64,000 bases of DNA, from the NCBI GenBank assembly GCA_945875335.1, contig CAMCKD010000001.1, positions 124,001-188,000 of the forward strand, written 5' to 3'. Positions 34,916 through 44,340 of the stretch are shown here, one piece after another. The DNA is from an uncultured Clostridia bacterium. GTDB lineage: Bacteria > Bacillota > Clostridia > Oscillospirales > Oscillospiraceae. Under the pieces are notes generated by a model. That model saw nothing but the letters and a program-made list of their open reading frames with translations, had not been told where the DNA came from and searched no databases. The first letter of the stretch is position 1, and every line of letters begins with the position of its first letter. The translations under genes and the position numbers were made by a program.

Positions 34916-36067
34916 ATGATCCAGAATCTGAATCAGATTGCGCTTAAGAATTTTGGCGTTGTTCACCCTGAGCGGGTCCAAAGTTCCGAACCCTATCCCA
35001 AAGAATCCGCTCTGGTGATTCATCCTGCCAGTTCCAGGCTGATGGTCTACCAAACAGTGGAGAGCACCTGGATATCCAGTGTCGGCGGCATGGCCGTCCT
35101 GTCCATCTGCGACCAGGAGAATCACTATCTGCACTACTACCTGGATAAAACCGTTCAGCTCAACGGTGACGTTCGTTTCGCCCTGAGCACCTTCCAAGGA
35201 GAAGCCAGTGTGCAGATATTCAGCCACATTCCGCCTGTGCCTTTGGGGACGGGGCTTGACCGGGACAGCCAGCTGACTCCAAAAGTACGCATTGATCGGA
35301 TTTTTACCTTCTTCTATCAGGAAAAGGAGCAGGGCTTCCTCTTCCCCGGAGAATCACACCCCATGCCGGAGCTGACCTATGTGGATCAGGGGGAGCTGCA
35401 CTCCGTGGTGGATGGGCAGGACTTGCTGCTGCGGCAGGGGGATTTGGTGATTTACGGCCCCAACCAGTGGCATATGCAGTATGCAGACATTGGAATTGCC
35501 CCCCGGTTTGTGACCATTTCCTTCGACGTAGCCGGAGTGGAGCTGACTCCCCTGCTGGATCGGAAATTCACCGCACCCCAGCAGGTAGCGAATCTGCTGC
35601 AGAGCATGCTGCGGGAGCAGGAGCATTTTGACAGCTTCTCCTCCGACATCATCGTCTCCCAGCTGAGTTTGCTGATTTTGTATCTGCTCCGGGAATCCGT
35701 TCAGCCCACCGGCAGCAAGGTGAAAAATGCCAACGTGGTGCAGAATGAGAATGAGATCATCCGGCAGGCCCAGCAGTATGTAGCTTCACACATTCGGGAA
35801 AAGCTTTCCGTGCCCATGGTGGCTGCCCAGGTAGGAGTGAGTCCCAGCTATCTGACAGTGCTGTTCCATAAAAATTTGCAGCTGTCCCCCGGTGAATACA
35901 TCCGCAGAATCAAGCTGCAGGAGAGCAAGCAGATGATTCGGGAGAACAACCTGAATTTCACCCAGATCGCAGCGGCTCTGCAATACTCCACCGTACACCA
36001 TTTTTCCCGGCAGTTCAAGGAAAAATTTGGAATCACTCCGACAGAATACGCAAAATCTGTCCGATAA
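34916..36067 (+). CDS. AraC family transcriptional regulator
   Basis: 383 residues. A long N-terminal part of about 110 residues of unclear fold is followed by an AraC-type cupin (PELTYVDQGELHSVVDGQDLLLRQGDLVIYGPNQWHMQ) and a C-terminal double helix-turn-helix (VPMVAAQVGVSPSYLTVLFHK; FTQIAAALQYSTVHHFSRQFKEKFGITPTEYAK). Divergent from the sugar operon, so it probably senses the sugar or its kinase product and activates it. GGGAGG precedes ATG 34916. Confidence 0.92.
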   Translation: MIQNLNQIALKNFGVVHPERVQSSEPYPKESALVIHPASSRLMVYQTVESTWISSVGGMAVLSICDQENHYLHYYLDKTVQLNGDVRFALSTFQGEASVQIFSHIPPVPLGTGLDRDSQLTPKVRIDRIFTFFYQEKEQGFLFPGESHPMPELTYVDQGELHSVVDGQDLLLRQGDLVIYGPNQWHMQYADIGIAPRFVTISFDVAGVELTPLLDRKFTAPQQVANLLQSMLREQEHFDSFSSDIIVSQLSLLILYLLRESVQPTGSKVKNANVVQNENEIIRQAQQYVASHIREKLSVPMVAAQVGVSPSYLTVLFHKNLQLSPGEYIRRIKLQESKQMIRENNLNFTQIAAALQYSTVHHFSRQFKEKFGITPTEYAKSVR

Positions 36068-36088
36068 GTCATTACAGGAGGTTTTATT

Positions 36089-36343
36089 ATGAGAGAAATT
36101 TGGAGAACCATCAAGAAGAATATTCAGGTCAGTCTGTCCGATCTGGACAAAAGCTGCACCCGCACCAGCCGGGAGCTGGTCTATGGCGCTGTGGCCTGCA
36201 CCGCTGTGGGCATGCTGCTGGGCCTGATGCTGAGTCCCAAGAAAACCGTGACCATCGGCAGCCACAACGGCAACAACAACGCCGGCTCCCCTTCCGTGAA
36301 GTTAGAGGGAGAATGCCAGGAAGAGGAAACGGAAGAGGAATAA
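36089..36343 (+). CDS. YtxH-like small membrane protein
   Basis: 84 residues: an amphipathic start (IWRTIKKNIQVSLSDLDKSC), one membrane segment at about 31-50 (VYGAVACTAVGMLLGLMLSP) and an acidic tail with NNGNNN-like spacing and CQEEETEEE. No known function. CAGGAGG lies upstream; 21 nt after the AraC gene, so possibly co-transcribed. Confidence 0.72.
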   Translation: MREIWRTIKKNIQVSLSDLDKSCTRTSRELVYGAVACTAVGMLLGLMLSPKKTVTIGSHNGNNNAGSPSVKLEGECQEEETEEE

Positions 36344-36360
36344 CCATCTTCCGCATATTG

Positions 36361-36400
36361 AGCCTGAGAGTCCCCTGTGGGTTTCTCAGGCTTTTCTTTT
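36361..36400 (+). terminator. Terminator after the YtxH-like gene
   Basis: AGCCTGAGA and TCTCAGGCT arms followed by TTTCTTTTT. Confidence 0.85.
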
Positions 36401-36452
36401 TGGTTTACAAAAAAACAGAGGCGGTTTCCCGTCTCTGTGTTTTGATTTTCGC

Positions 36453-37889
36453 TTAATAAGCCACGCCCCAGTAGATCATCTTGGTTGCAGGCTTGCCGCA
36501 GCAGGCGCAGGTGTCGCCCAGGTGCTCCTGGTTGAAGGGGATGCAGCGGGAGGACATGCCGGCCACTTCCTTCATTTTCAGCTCGCACTCCAGCTCTCCG
36601 CACCACATGGTCTTGACAAAGCCGCCGTTGGCCTCCTGGATGCGCTTGGCCTCTTCCAGGCTGTGGGCTTCGTAAATGTGATCTTCCAGGTTTTTCTTGG
36701 CCCGGTCAAACATGCCCTGGTGCACCAGCTCCAGCTGCTGCGCCGCAGCGGCTTCCAGCTCGTCCAGGCTGACCACGGTCTTTTCCCGGTCGGTACGGCG
36801 CACCAGAACGCACTGGTTTTTCTCCAAATCCCGGGGGCCGCACTCCACGCGCAGAGGCACACCCTTCATTTCATATTCGGCGCACTTCCAGCCCATGGAA
36901 TTGTCGGAATCATCCAGCTTCACCCGGAAACCGGCCTTTTCCAGACGTTCCTTCAGCTTGCCAGCCGCTTCCAGGACACCGGGCTTATGCTGGGCCACAG
37001 GGAGGATGACGATCTGGATGGGGGCGACCTTGGGAGGCAGCACCAGGCCGTTGTTATCGCCGTGGGTCATGATGATGCCGCCGATCAACCGGGTGGACAC
37101 GCCCCAGGATGTCTGGAAGGGGTTGACCCGCTGGTTATTCTTGTCCGTAAAGGCAATGTCAAAGGCCTTGGCGAAGCCGTCGCCAAAATAGTGGGAGGTG
37201 CCTGCCTGCAGGGCCTTCCGGTCATGCATCATGCACTCGATGGTGTAGGTGGCTTCCGCGCCGTTGAACTTCTCCTTTTCAGTCTTCTGGCCCCGGGTCA
37301 CAGGCATGGCCAGCACATTCTCGCAGAAATCAGCATAGATGTTCAGCATCTGCTTGGTGAATTCCTGGGCCTCCTCGGCGCTGGAATGCATGGTGTGACC
37401 TTCCTGCCACAGGAACTCCCGGTGGCGCAGGAAGGGGCGGCTGGTCTTTTCCCAGCGCAGCACAGAGCACCACTGGTTATACTTCAGAGGCAAATCACGG
37501 TGGGACTGAATCACCTGGGCAAAATGCTCACAGAACAGCGTCTCAGAGGTGGGGCGGATGCAATAGCGCTCTTCCAGCTTCTCATTGCCGCCCATGGTCA
37601 CCCAGGCACACTCCGGGGCAAAGCCCTCCACATGATCCTTCTCCTTCTGCAGCAGGCTCTCGGGAATCAGCATGGGCATATACACATTTTCAACGCCCAC
37701 CTTCTTGAAGGAAGCGTCCAGAATCTTCTGCATATTCTCCCAGATGGCGTAGCCATAGGGGCGATAGATAAACACGCCCTTGATGGATGAATAATCGATC
37801 AGCTGCGCCTTTTTGCACACGTCGGTGAACCACTGCGCGAAGTCCACCTCCATGTCGGTGATCTGCTCTACCTTTTTGTCGTTGGCCAT
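36453..37889 (-). CDS. proS: Prolyl-tRNA synthetase (short, archaeal/eukaryotic-like form)
   Basis: 478 residues; charges tRNA-Pro. Class II motifs: [14 protein letters not shown], motif 2 [22 protein letters not shown], motif 3 [14 protein letters not shown] preceded by a [16 protein letters not shown] segment. The INS editing domain of the longer bacterial enzyme is absent, and a C-terminal extension with [18 protein letters not shown] binds zinc, as in the type 3 ProS common in Clostridia. ATG 37889 has AGGAAAG upstream. No T-box is visible in its leader. Confidence 0.96.
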   Translation of the reverse strand: MANDKKVEQITDMEVDFAQWFTDVCKKAQLIDYSSIKGVFIYRPYGYAIWENMQKILDASFKKVGVENVYMPMLIPESLLQKEKDHVEGFAPECAWVTMGGNEKLEERYCIRPTSETLFCEHFAQVIQSHRDLPLKYNQWCSVLRWEKTSRPFLRHREFLWQEGHTMHSSAEEAQEFTKQMLNIYADFCENVLAMPVTRGQKTEKEKFNGAEATYTIECMMHDRKALQAGTSHYFGDGFAKAFDIAFTDKNNQRVNPFQTSWGVSTRLIGGIIMTHGDNNGLVLPPKVAPIQIVILPVAQHKPGVLEAAGKLKERLEKAGFRVKLDDSDNSMGWKCAEYEMKGVPLRVECGPRDLEKNQCVLVRRTDREKTVVSLDELEAAAAQQLELVHQGMFDRAKKNLEDHIYEAHSLEEAKRIQEANGGFVKTMWCGELECELKMKEVAGMSSRCIPFNQEHLGDTCACCGKPATKMIYWGVAY

Positions 37890-37938
37890 TTTTCTTTCCT
37901 CCCAGATTGCAAACCCAAAAATTGGGGTATTCTCGAAT

Positions 37939-37967
37939 ATTACAATCTATTGTAGCACATCTGTCAA
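37939..37967 (-). promoter_or_regulatory. Sigma-A promoter of proS
   Basis: Perfect TTGACA, 17-nt spacer, TGTAAT on the minus strand; the leader is only about 45 nt, too short for a T-box. Confidence 0.72.
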
Positions 37968-38053
37968 GAGGGATACAATGGTTTCGCACAAGAAAAACAG
38001 GGTTGATTCCTGGAATTCGACTGTTGATTCCCTTTTTCTGCCAATTCCATCTC

Positions 38054-38082
38054 TTGCGCTTTCCCGCCATCCGTGATACTAT
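38054..38082 (+). promoter_or_regulatory. Sigma-A promoter of the membrane protein-sdaA-lysR run
   Basis: TTGCGC, 17-nt spacer, TACTAT, about 30 nt upstream of the gene at 38113. Confidence 0.6.
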
Positions 38083-38112
38083 GGTAGCAAACCAAGGAAA
38101 GAGGGTATTCCC

Positions 38113-38730
38113 ATGCAGGAATTCGCAATCAACGCCGTCTATGCCTTGCACCTGAACGAGCTGGAGCAATACATTCCCCATCTTGGAGTTTTGCTGCTGT
38201 ATCTTTCTGCGGTGCTGAGTCTGTTGTGCTGCTTTTTGGGCTACAAGCTGCGCAAGCTCTGGTTCGCGGGGGTTTGCCTGGTGTTCGGCTGTCTGGTAGG
38301 AAATTACCTGTACAGCCATGGAATCCTGGACATCAATTTCTCCATTGCCACCGGCCTGTTTGCCGCTGCGCTGTTTGTGTTTACCTACCGTCTGTCCTCC
38401 CCGGAGCTGGCGTTTTGCATCTGCTTCTATCTGCTGGCAGTGCGGCGGGGAATGGCAATTTCAACGGCACTGATTCCCAGCGTGGTGCTGGCGGTGGTCG
38501 CCTTTTTCCTGGGACGCTGGGTAATCACTGTAGCGACATCGGTGTTCGGCGCATACGCGGTTGTCAATCTTCTGCCCAGGCTTCCGGTGCTTTCCAAAGC
38601 AGAGCTTTCCTTCCTGACACCGGGGCAGCGGGAATACTATCTTGCCCTGGGGCTTCTGGCCTTGCTGGGCTTTCTGGTGCAGTTTGGATTTGGCAGCAAC
38701 GATCCGCTGGTCAGATTTGAAAAGAAATAA
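38113..38730 (+). CDS. Polytopic membrane protein (DUF4203/TMEM198-like)
   Basis: 205 residues with about seven predicted helices (LGVLLLYLSAVLSLLCCFLGYKL, FAGVCLVFGCLVGNYL, ATGLFAAALFVFTY, LIPSVVLAVVAFFLG, WVITVATSVFGAYAVV, LALGLLALLGFLVQFGFG). The pattern of short glycine-rich helices recalls the DUF4203/TMEM198 family, which has no known activity. AGAGGG lies upstream of ATG 38113. It precedes sdaA by 20 nt, so it may belong with serine metabolism, but that is only context. Confidence 0.72.
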   Translation: MQEFAINAVYALHLNELEQYIPHLGVLLLYLSAVLSLLCCFLGYKLRKLWFAGVCLVFGCLVGNYLYSHGILDINFSIATGLFAAALFVFTYRLSSPELAFCICFYLLAVRRGMAISTALIPSVVLAVVAFFLGRWVITVATSVFGAYAVVNLLPRLPVLSKAELSFLTPGQREYYLALGLLALLGFLVQFGFGSNDPLVRFEKK

Positions 38731-38750
38731 CACAGTTTCAGAGGTACAAC

Positions 38751-39962
38751 ATGAAATCCATTCGAGAAATATACAAAATCGGCAAGGGTCCCAGCTCTTC
38801 CCACACCATGGGGCCGGAACGGGCCGCAAAGCTCTTCCGGGAAGAGAATCCCCAGGCAGATGGGTTCCGGGTCACGCTCTACGGCTCCCTGAGCAAAACC
38901 GGCGTGGGCCATGGCACTGATCGGGTCATCCGGGAAACCCTAGCTCCCCTGCCAACGCAAATCATTTTCTCCGATGATATTCTTCCAGATGCCCACCCCA
39001 ATACCATGGATTTGGTGGCCATGAAGGATGGTGCGGAAATCGCTTCCCTGCGGGTGGAATCCATCGGCGGCGGCGACATCCGCATTCCCGGACGAAAGGA
39101 CGATGCCCAAGAGGAAGTGTATATCGAGCATTCCTTTGCCGAAATTGCGGACTTCTGCAAGTGGCGCTATATCCACACCCTCAGCGACTATGTGGAGCTG
39201 AACGAGGGGCCGGAGATTTGGGACTTTCTGATGGAAGTATGGCAGGTGATGAAGCACTCCATCGACGAGGGACTGGCCGCCTCCGGGGTGCTGCCTGGGG
39301 GGCTGAACGTCCAGCGGAAAGCCAAATTCCTGTATGAGCAGCGCCCCAGGGAAGAGGTTCCCGCCCTGCTGGAATTCCAGCAGATTGCCGCCTTTGCCTA
39401 TGCGGTGGCAGAGCAGAACGCCGACAACGGCACCATCGTCACCGCCCCCACCTGCGGTGCCTGCGGCGTGGTTCCTGCGGTGCTGAAATACGCCCAGGTG
39501 ACCAAGGGCTTCACCGATGAACAGATTTGCCGGGGACTGGCCACTGCCGGAATCATCGGAAATCTGACCAAGAGCAACGCCTCCATCTCCGGCGCGGAAT
39601 GCGGCTGTCAGGCGGAAATCGGCACTGCCTGTTCCATGGCCGCCGCCGCCCTGGCAGAGCTGTACAACCAAAACCTTGACCAGGTGGAATACGCCGCTGA
39701 GGTAGCCATGGAGCATCACCTGGGACTGACCTGTGACCCCATCTGCGGACTGGTGCAGATTCCCTGCATTGAGCGAAACGCCGTTGCCGCCATGCGTGCC
39801 ATGAACGCCTGCAATTTGAGCTATTTCCTCACCGGCTCCCGGAACATCAGCTATGACATGGTCTGCCGGGCCATGCACGAAACCGGCATCAATCTGAGCA
39901 CCCGCTTCCGGGAAACCAGCGAGGGCGGGCTGGCCAAGCTGTACACCCGTAAACGGAAATAG
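38751..39962 (+). CDS. sdaA: L-serine dehydratase, iron-sulfur dependent, single chain
   Basis: 403 residues; deaminates L-serine to pyruvate and ammonia with a 4Fe-4S cluster. The beta-type domain comes first (IGPSSSHTMGPERAA-like GKGPSSSHTMGPERAA), then the alpha-type domain with APTCGACGVVPAVL, SISGAECGCQAEIGTACSMAAAA and LTCDPICGLVQIPCIERNA, which supply cluster cysteines. Serine catabolism to pyruvate is typical of amino-acid-fermenting anaerobes. Followed closely by a LysR regulator. Confidence 0.94.
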   Translation: MKSIREIYKIGKGPSSSHTMGPERAAKLFREENPQADGFRVTLYGSLSKTGVGHGTDRVIRETLAPLPTQIIFSDDILPDAHPNTMDLVAMKDGAEIASLRVESIGGGDIRIPGRKDDAQEEVYIEHSFAEIADFCKWRYIHTLSDYVELNEGPEIWDFLMEVWQVMKHSIDEGLAASGVLPGGLNVQRKAKFLYEQRPREEVPALLEFQQIAAFAYAVAEQNADNGTIVTAPTCGACGVVPAVLKYAQVTKGFTDEQICRGLATAGIIGNLTKSNASISGAECGCQAEIGTACSMAAAALAELYNQNLDQVEYAAEVAMEHHLGLTCDPICGLVQIPCIERNAVAAMRAMNACNLSYFLTGSRNISYDMVCRAMHETGINLSTRFRETSEGGLAKLYTRKRK

Positions 39963-39993
39963 TCATTTCCGAAGCTTTTTGGAGAGAAAAACC

Positions 39994-40884
39994 ATGGATT
40001 TGAAAAACCTGACCACCTTTATTCATGTGGCGGAGCTGGGCAGCTTTACCAAAGCCGGTGTGGCTTTGGGCTGCTCCCAGTCCACCATTTCCTTCCAGAT
40101 TCGCCAGTTGGAGGAAGAGCTGAGCTTCCCGCTGTTCGAGCGCATCAACCGCACCGTGGTGCTCACCGACAAGGGCCGGGAGGTGCTGGCCTACGCCCAT
40201 CAAATTCGGCAAATGACCGACGAGCTGAAGCAGAGCATTCAATCCGACCGTCCCCGTTCCGTCCGCATTCGGGTAGCCATGTCCGATTCTCTGTGCAATT
40301 CCCTGTTGGAGGACAATTTCCAGCAGTTTCTGCAGGCCCACCCGGGCATCAATCTGAAAATCGTGGCTGCCGGAACGGAGGAAATGTTCCGCCTGCTGGA
40401 TCACAACGAGGTGGATGCCATTCTCACCCTGGAAAGCCACATCTATAACACAGAGTACGTCATCGTCCGGGAGGAAGAGGTAGCACATCATTTTGTGGCT
40501 GCCGCCTCCTCCCCCCTGGCAAAGCTGCGTCAGATCCCGCCGGAGGAATTGGTGCACCAGCGCTTCATCCTCACAGAAAAGGGCATGAGCTACCGCCGGC
40601 TGCTGGATGAGCAGCTGGCCCAGCGCTCTTTGGAAATCATCCCCGTGCTGGAAATTGGCAATCCCCACCTGATCTGCGAGCTGGTGCAGCAGGGCGTGGG
40701 CGTTTCCTTCCTGCCGGATTTTGTGACGGAAAAGGCAGTGAAGGAAGGAAAGCTGGTTTATCTGGAGGTACCGGGCATCCAAGTCAGCATCTGGAAGCAG
40801 CTGCTGCACCACCGGGACAAGTGGATTTCCCCCCAGATCAGCTCTGTGCTCCAATACTGCGTTGAAAAGGAATTTCATACATGA
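39994..40884 (+). CDS. LysR family transcriptional regulator
   Basis: 296 residues. N-terminal winged helix (NLTTFIHVAELGSFTKAGVALGCSQSTISFQIRQLEEEL) and a periplasmic-binding-like effector domain (VRIRVAMSDSLCNSLLEDNFQQFLQAHPGINL; LICELVQQGVGVSFLPDFV). It is 31 nt after sdaA and in the same direction, so it may control serine dehydratase or the converging MATE gene; target unproven. ATG 39994 follows TGGAGAG. Confidence 0.92.
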   Translation: MDLKNLTTFIHVAELGSFTKAGVALGCSQSTISFQIRQLEEELSFPLFERINRTVVLTDKGREVLAYAHQIRQMTDELKQSIQSDRPRSVRIRVAMSDSLCNSLLEDNFQQFLQAHPGINLKIVAAGTEEMFRLLDHNEVDAILTLESHIYNTEYVIVREEEVAHHFVAAASSPLAKLRQIPPEELVHQRFILTEKGMSYRRLLDEQLAQRSLEIIPVLEIGNPHLICELVQQGVGVSFLPDFVTEKAVKEGKLVYLEVPGIQVSIWKQLLHHRDKWISPQISSVLQYCVEKEFHT

Positions 40885-40888
40885 GAAA

Positions 40889-40929
40889 ACAACCCGTTTC
40901 CCAGAGCAAATCTGCCGGAAACGGGTTGT
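40889..40929. terminator. Bidirectional terminator between lysR and MATE genes
   Basis: ACAACCCGTTTCC and GGAAACGGGTTGT form a 13-bp stem with A-rich and T-rich flanks. Confidence 0.82.
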
Positions 40930-40937
40930 ATTTTGCG

Positions 40938-42329
40938 TCAGGACTCTTTTAGCATGGCAGGCTTTTTTCTGCCCCATTTGACAAAGTAATAGGTCACCTC
41001 AATGAAGCAGCAGGCCATCCAGCCCACGGGGTAGCCAAAGCCCACCAGCATGGGGGTGTTGGCCACGAAATGGGTCACAACAAACAGATAAATCTGCCTC
41101 AGGCCCACAAAGGTCAGCAGCATGATCGCCATGGGCGCGGTGGAATCTCCCCTTCCCCGGAGAGCTCCTGCCAGCACATGGTTGACGCAGTTGAACAAGA
41201 GGAAAACAAAATTGGTTCGGACAAACAGCACACCGAATTCAATCACCGCTTCATCGGGCGTGAACAGAGCAATGGCCGGAGCCGCAAAGATGCACACCAG
41301 CAGGATGATCACCGCCGTGATGCCAACGGACAGACTCACCGTAGCCACGGTTCCCTGGCCCGCCCGCTTCTCCTGGTCAGCGCCCATATTCTGGCTGACG
41401 AAGGTGGTGGCCGCCATGGCAAGGCTCTGCATGGGCAGCAGGACAAATTGATCCAGCTTGTTATAGGCGCTCCAACCGGCCATGCAGACAGACCCGAAGG
41501 CATTGATATAGGACTGAACAAACACATTGGAGAAGGAAGTAATCACGCTCTGGATGGCGGCGGGCAGGCCCACCTTCACGATCTCCCCCAGCACCTGGCC
41601 GTCGATGCGCAGGCCCCTCCATTCCAGCCGGTAGATGTCCCGGGTACGGGTGAGCAGCAGCAATGTCAATCCGGCAGAAACAAACTGGGAAATGATGGTG
41701 GCATAGGCGACACCGGCGATGCCCGCATGGAGTCCCAGCACAAAGAGCAAGTCCAGAATGATGTTGAGGATGCTGGTGAAAATCAGGAAATACAGGGGTC
41801 TCGTGGTGTCCCCCACCGCCCGGAGAATGCCGCTGCACATATTGTAAATCACCAGGCCGGAAAAGCCTCCAATATAAATGCGCAGATACACCGTAGCCTC
41901 GTCGAATACATCCTCCGGCGTCGCCATAAAGCGGAGCATGGGCTTCACGCCAATCAGACCCACCACGGTAAAGAACACCGCCAGCACAAAGGTTGTGGCC
42001 ATGGTTGTTTGGATGGCGGTGTGCAGACGCTCAGTGTCCCGGGCGCCAAATCGCCGGGCTATGACCACGCTGGCGCCGGTGGAGAAGCCGTTGAAAAAGA
42101 ATACCATGATATTCACGATCATGGTGGTGGAACCCACGGCGGCCAGAGCCTGGGTGCCCACAAAATTGCCCACCACCACGGAGTCTACGGTGTTGTAGAG
42201 CATCTGAAAGACATTGCCCAGCATCAGCGGCAGGGAAAACAGGATCAGCTGCTTTACGATGGAGCCCTGGGTCATGTCTCTGGCAGTGGTTTTTTTCTGC
42301 TGCATGAAACATCCATCTCTTTTCTTCAT
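40938..42329 (-). CDS. MATE family efflux transporter
   Basis: 463 residues with twelve predicted helices in two homologous halves. QLILFSLPLMLGNVFQMLYNTVDSVVVGNFVG and GLPAAIQSVITSFSNVFVQSYINAFG are the matching N- and C-half starts of a MATE protein. Uses the Na+ or H+ gradient to expel cationic drugs or metabolites. ATG 42329 has GAGG close by (4 nt); ATG 42305 is an alternative start. Monocistronic. Confidence 0.93.
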   Translation of the reverse strand: MKKRDGCFMQQKKTTARDMTQGSIVKQLILFSLPLMLGNVFQMLYNTVDSVVVGNFVGTQALAAVGSTTMIVNIMVFFFNGFSTGASVVIARRFGARDTERLHTAIQTTMATTFVLAVFFTVVGLIGVKPMLRFMATPEDVFDEATVYLRIYIGGFSGLVIYNMCSGILRAVGDTTRPLYFLIFTSILNIILDLLFVLGLHAGIAGVAYATIISQFVSAGLTLLLLTRTRDIYRLEWRGLRIDGQVLGEIVKVGLPAAIQSVITSFSNVFVQSYINAFGSVCMAGWSAYNKLDQFVLLPMQSLAMAATTFVSQNMGADQEKRAGQGTVATVSLSVGITAVIILLVCIFAAPAIALFTPDEAVIEFGVLFVRTNFVFLLFNCVNHVLAGALRGRGDSTAPMAIMLLTFVGLRQIYLFVVTHFVANTPMLVGFGYPVGWMACCFIEVTYYFVKWGRKKPAMLKES

Positions 42330-42511
42330 TTTTCCTCATTATATCAAACTATTTCCCCAAGTCAACCAGGCAAAAAATTGCAAAAAGAAAGGGTTTTCCC
42401 GAAAGAATGAAACCGTAATCGTTTCAGTTCCTCCTTCTGTACAAAATCAGCTTCCATTTTTATGCAATCCTTGGTCAAGACGATGGATTTTTTCGATCCC
42501 ACGAAAAAAGA

Positions 42512-42540
42512 TTGACTTTATCGCTTTAGCGTGGTAAAGT
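42512..42540 (+). promoter_or_regulatory. Sigma-A promoter of the histidine operon
   Basis: TTGACT, 17-nt spacer, TAAAGT; start expected near 42547. Confidence 0.7.
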
Positions 42541-42557
42541 ATCAATCAGAAAGAACA

Positions 42558-42593
42558 TGGCCGTTCTGCCCTTCCCTGACTGCAGAGCGGCCA
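42558..42593 (+). other. Leader hairpin of the histidine operon
   Basis: TGGCCGTTCTGC and GCAGAGCGGCCA (one G-T pair) form a 12-bp stem ending 8 nt before the AAGGAG site. It has no T-run and no His-codon leader peptide or T-box is visible, so its role is unclear. Confidence 0.5.
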
Positions 42594-42612
42594 GGCGCAA
42601 GGAGAATCATCC

Positions 42613-43704
42613 ATGACTAATCTGTCAAATGAAGCTGTTATCTCTGCCCTGCGGTCGCTGTACAGCCGCTACGGATATTCCAGATACAAAATGAACAAAT
42701 TTGAGGAATACGACCTGTATGCCAGGAACAAGGACTTCCTCATTTCCGATTCCGTCATCACCTTTACGGATATGGACGGCAAGCTGATGGCATTGAAGCC
42801 GGATGTGACGCTCTCCATCGTGAAGAACACCCGGGACGAGCCGGGCATCCGCAAGCTCTACTATAACGAAAACGTCTACCGGGTCTCCAAGGGCAGCCGC
42901 TGCTTCAAGGAAATCATGCAGGTGGGGCTGGAGGCCATCGGAGAGATTGACGAATACTGCATCTATGAGGTTCTGAAGCTGGCCGCCGAAAGCCTGACCT
43001 GTACCGGCAGAAGCTGCATTCTGGAGATTTCCCATCTTGGACTTCTGTCCAGCGCCATCCGCCACGCGGGAATCCATCAGGAGGAACAGAAGCAGATCAT
43101 CCGCTGCATTGGTGAAAAAAACCTCCATGAGCTGCAAGGCATCTGCCAGGAGCTGGGCGTCAGTCAGGAGAATATTGACCTGCTGCGCCGTCTTGCCTCC
43201 CTCTACGGCACCCCGGAGGAGGTGCTGCCCATGGTGAAGGCGCTGCTGACCGGGATCGCTGACAAAGAGGAGCTGGCCCGGTTCCTGCGGATCGTGGATG
43301 CCTTGAACGCCGGGAAATACCAGGAACTGATTCGTATTGATTTCAGCGCCGTCAGTGACCCCCAGTATTACAACGGCTTTGTGTTCAAAGGCTTTGCCCA
43401 GGGTGTCCCCGCCGCCATGCTCTCCGGCGGACAGTATGACAGCATGATGAGAACCATGAAGCGTCAATCCGGGGCCGTTGGCTTTGCGGTCTACCTGGAT
43501 ATTTTGGAGCAATACTCCCCTTCCCGGGCCGAATACGATGTGGATACCCTGCTGGTCTATGACGAGGGCTGCACCATTGCCGAAATTGAGGCCAGGGCAA
43601 AGCAGCTCACCGGCTCCGGGGAAAGCATTCTGCTGCAGCGGCAAATTCCACCGGGGATCCGATACCGGCAGCTGGTCACCATGAAGAAAGGCGGGGCGGA
43701 ATAA
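42613..43704 (+). CDS. hisZ: ATP phosphoribosyltransferase regulatory subunit
   Basis: 363 residues. HisRS-like catalytic core without activity: YDLYARNKDFLISDSVITFTDMDGKLMALKPDVTLSIVK (motif 2 region), RVSKGSRCFKEIMQVGLEAIG and YYNGFVFKGF. HisZ binds short HisG and gives it histidine feedback control. First gene of the operon; AAGGAG precedes ATG 42613, and its TAA abuts the hisG ATG. Confidence 0.93.
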   Translation: MTNLSNEAVISALRSLYSRYGYSRYKMNKFEEYDLYARNKDFLISDSVITFTDMDGKLMALKPDVTLSIVKNTRDEPGIRKLYYNENVYRVSKGSRCFKEIMQVGLEAIGEIDEYCIYEVLKLAAESLTCTGRSCILEISHLGLLSSAIRHAGIHQEEQKQIIRCIGEKNLHELQGICQELGVSQENIDLLRRLASLYGTPEEVLPMVKALLTGIADKEELARFLRIVDALNAGKYQELIRIDFSAVSDPQYYNGFVFKGFAQGVPAAMLSGGQYDSMMRTMKRQSGAVGFAVYLDILEQYSPSRAEYDVDTLLVYDEGCTIAEIEARAKQLTGSGESILLQRQIPPGIRYRQLVTMKKGGAE

Positions 43705-44340
43705 ATGGAGCTTTTGAATGTGGCCCTGCCCAAGGGACGTTTGGGAGAAAAGGTGCTTGCAATTTTCGAGCAGGCGGGCTTCCCCTGCCCTTCCATCCAC
43801 GAAACCAGCCGGAAGCTGATTTTTGAAAACGAAGCCGCGCAGGTCCGCTATTTCTGGGTAAAGCCCTCGGACGTTGCCATCTATGTGGAGCGGGGCGCTG
43901 CCGATATCGGCGTGGCGGGAAAGGACATTCTGCTGGAATACCAGCCGGATATCTATGAGCTGCTGGATTTGGGCATCGGAAAATGCAAGATGGCTGTGGC
44001 AGCGAAGAAAGACTTCCGGGATGACCCGGGCAGAACTCTCCGGGTGGCCACCAAGTTCTCGAACATCGTACAAAGCTACTATCTGTCCAAGGGCCGGGAT
44101 ATTGACATCATCCACCTAAACGGCTCCATTGAGCTGGCCCCCATTTTAGGGCTTTCCGATGTGATTGTGGACATTGTGGAAACCGGGGCCACTCTGCGGG
44201 AGAACAACCTGACCGTATTGGAGGATGTGGTACCCATCAGCGCCCGATTGATTGCCAACAAAGCCAGCTATAAATTCAAAAACACGGTCATCGACAACAT
44301 CGTCCGATGCACCGCCGCACTGTTGGAGGAACCAAAATGA
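43705..44340 (+). CDS. hisG: ATP phosphoribosyltransferase, short form catalytic subunit
   Basis: 211 residues, the HisG-short length that lacks the C-terminal regulatory ACT-like domain and needs HisZ. Joins ATP and PRPP, the first step of histidine synthesis. NVALPKGRLGEK, GAADIGVAGKDILLE and the PRPP-binding IVETGATLRENNL are conserved. Its stop overlaps the hisD start (ATGA). Confidence 0.97.
   Translation: MELLNVALPKGRLGEKVLAIFEQAGFPCPSIHETSRKLIFENEAAQVRYFWVKPSDVAIYVERGAADIGVAGKDILLEYQPDIYELLDLGIGKCKMAVAAKKDFRDDPGRTLRVATKFSNIVQSYYLSKGRDIDIIHLNGSIELAPILGLSDVIVDIVETGATLRENNLTVLEDVVPISARLIANKASYKFKNTVIDNIVRCTAALLEEPK

Noticed and set aside
37890..37985. T-box riboswitch upstream of proS
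   Set aside because: No specifier loop or TGGNACCGCG antiterminator core is present, and the promoter leaves only about 45 nt of leader.
42541..42612. His attenuator leader peptide or T-box before hisZ
   Set aside because: The leader has one hairpin but no run of His codons and no T-box core.
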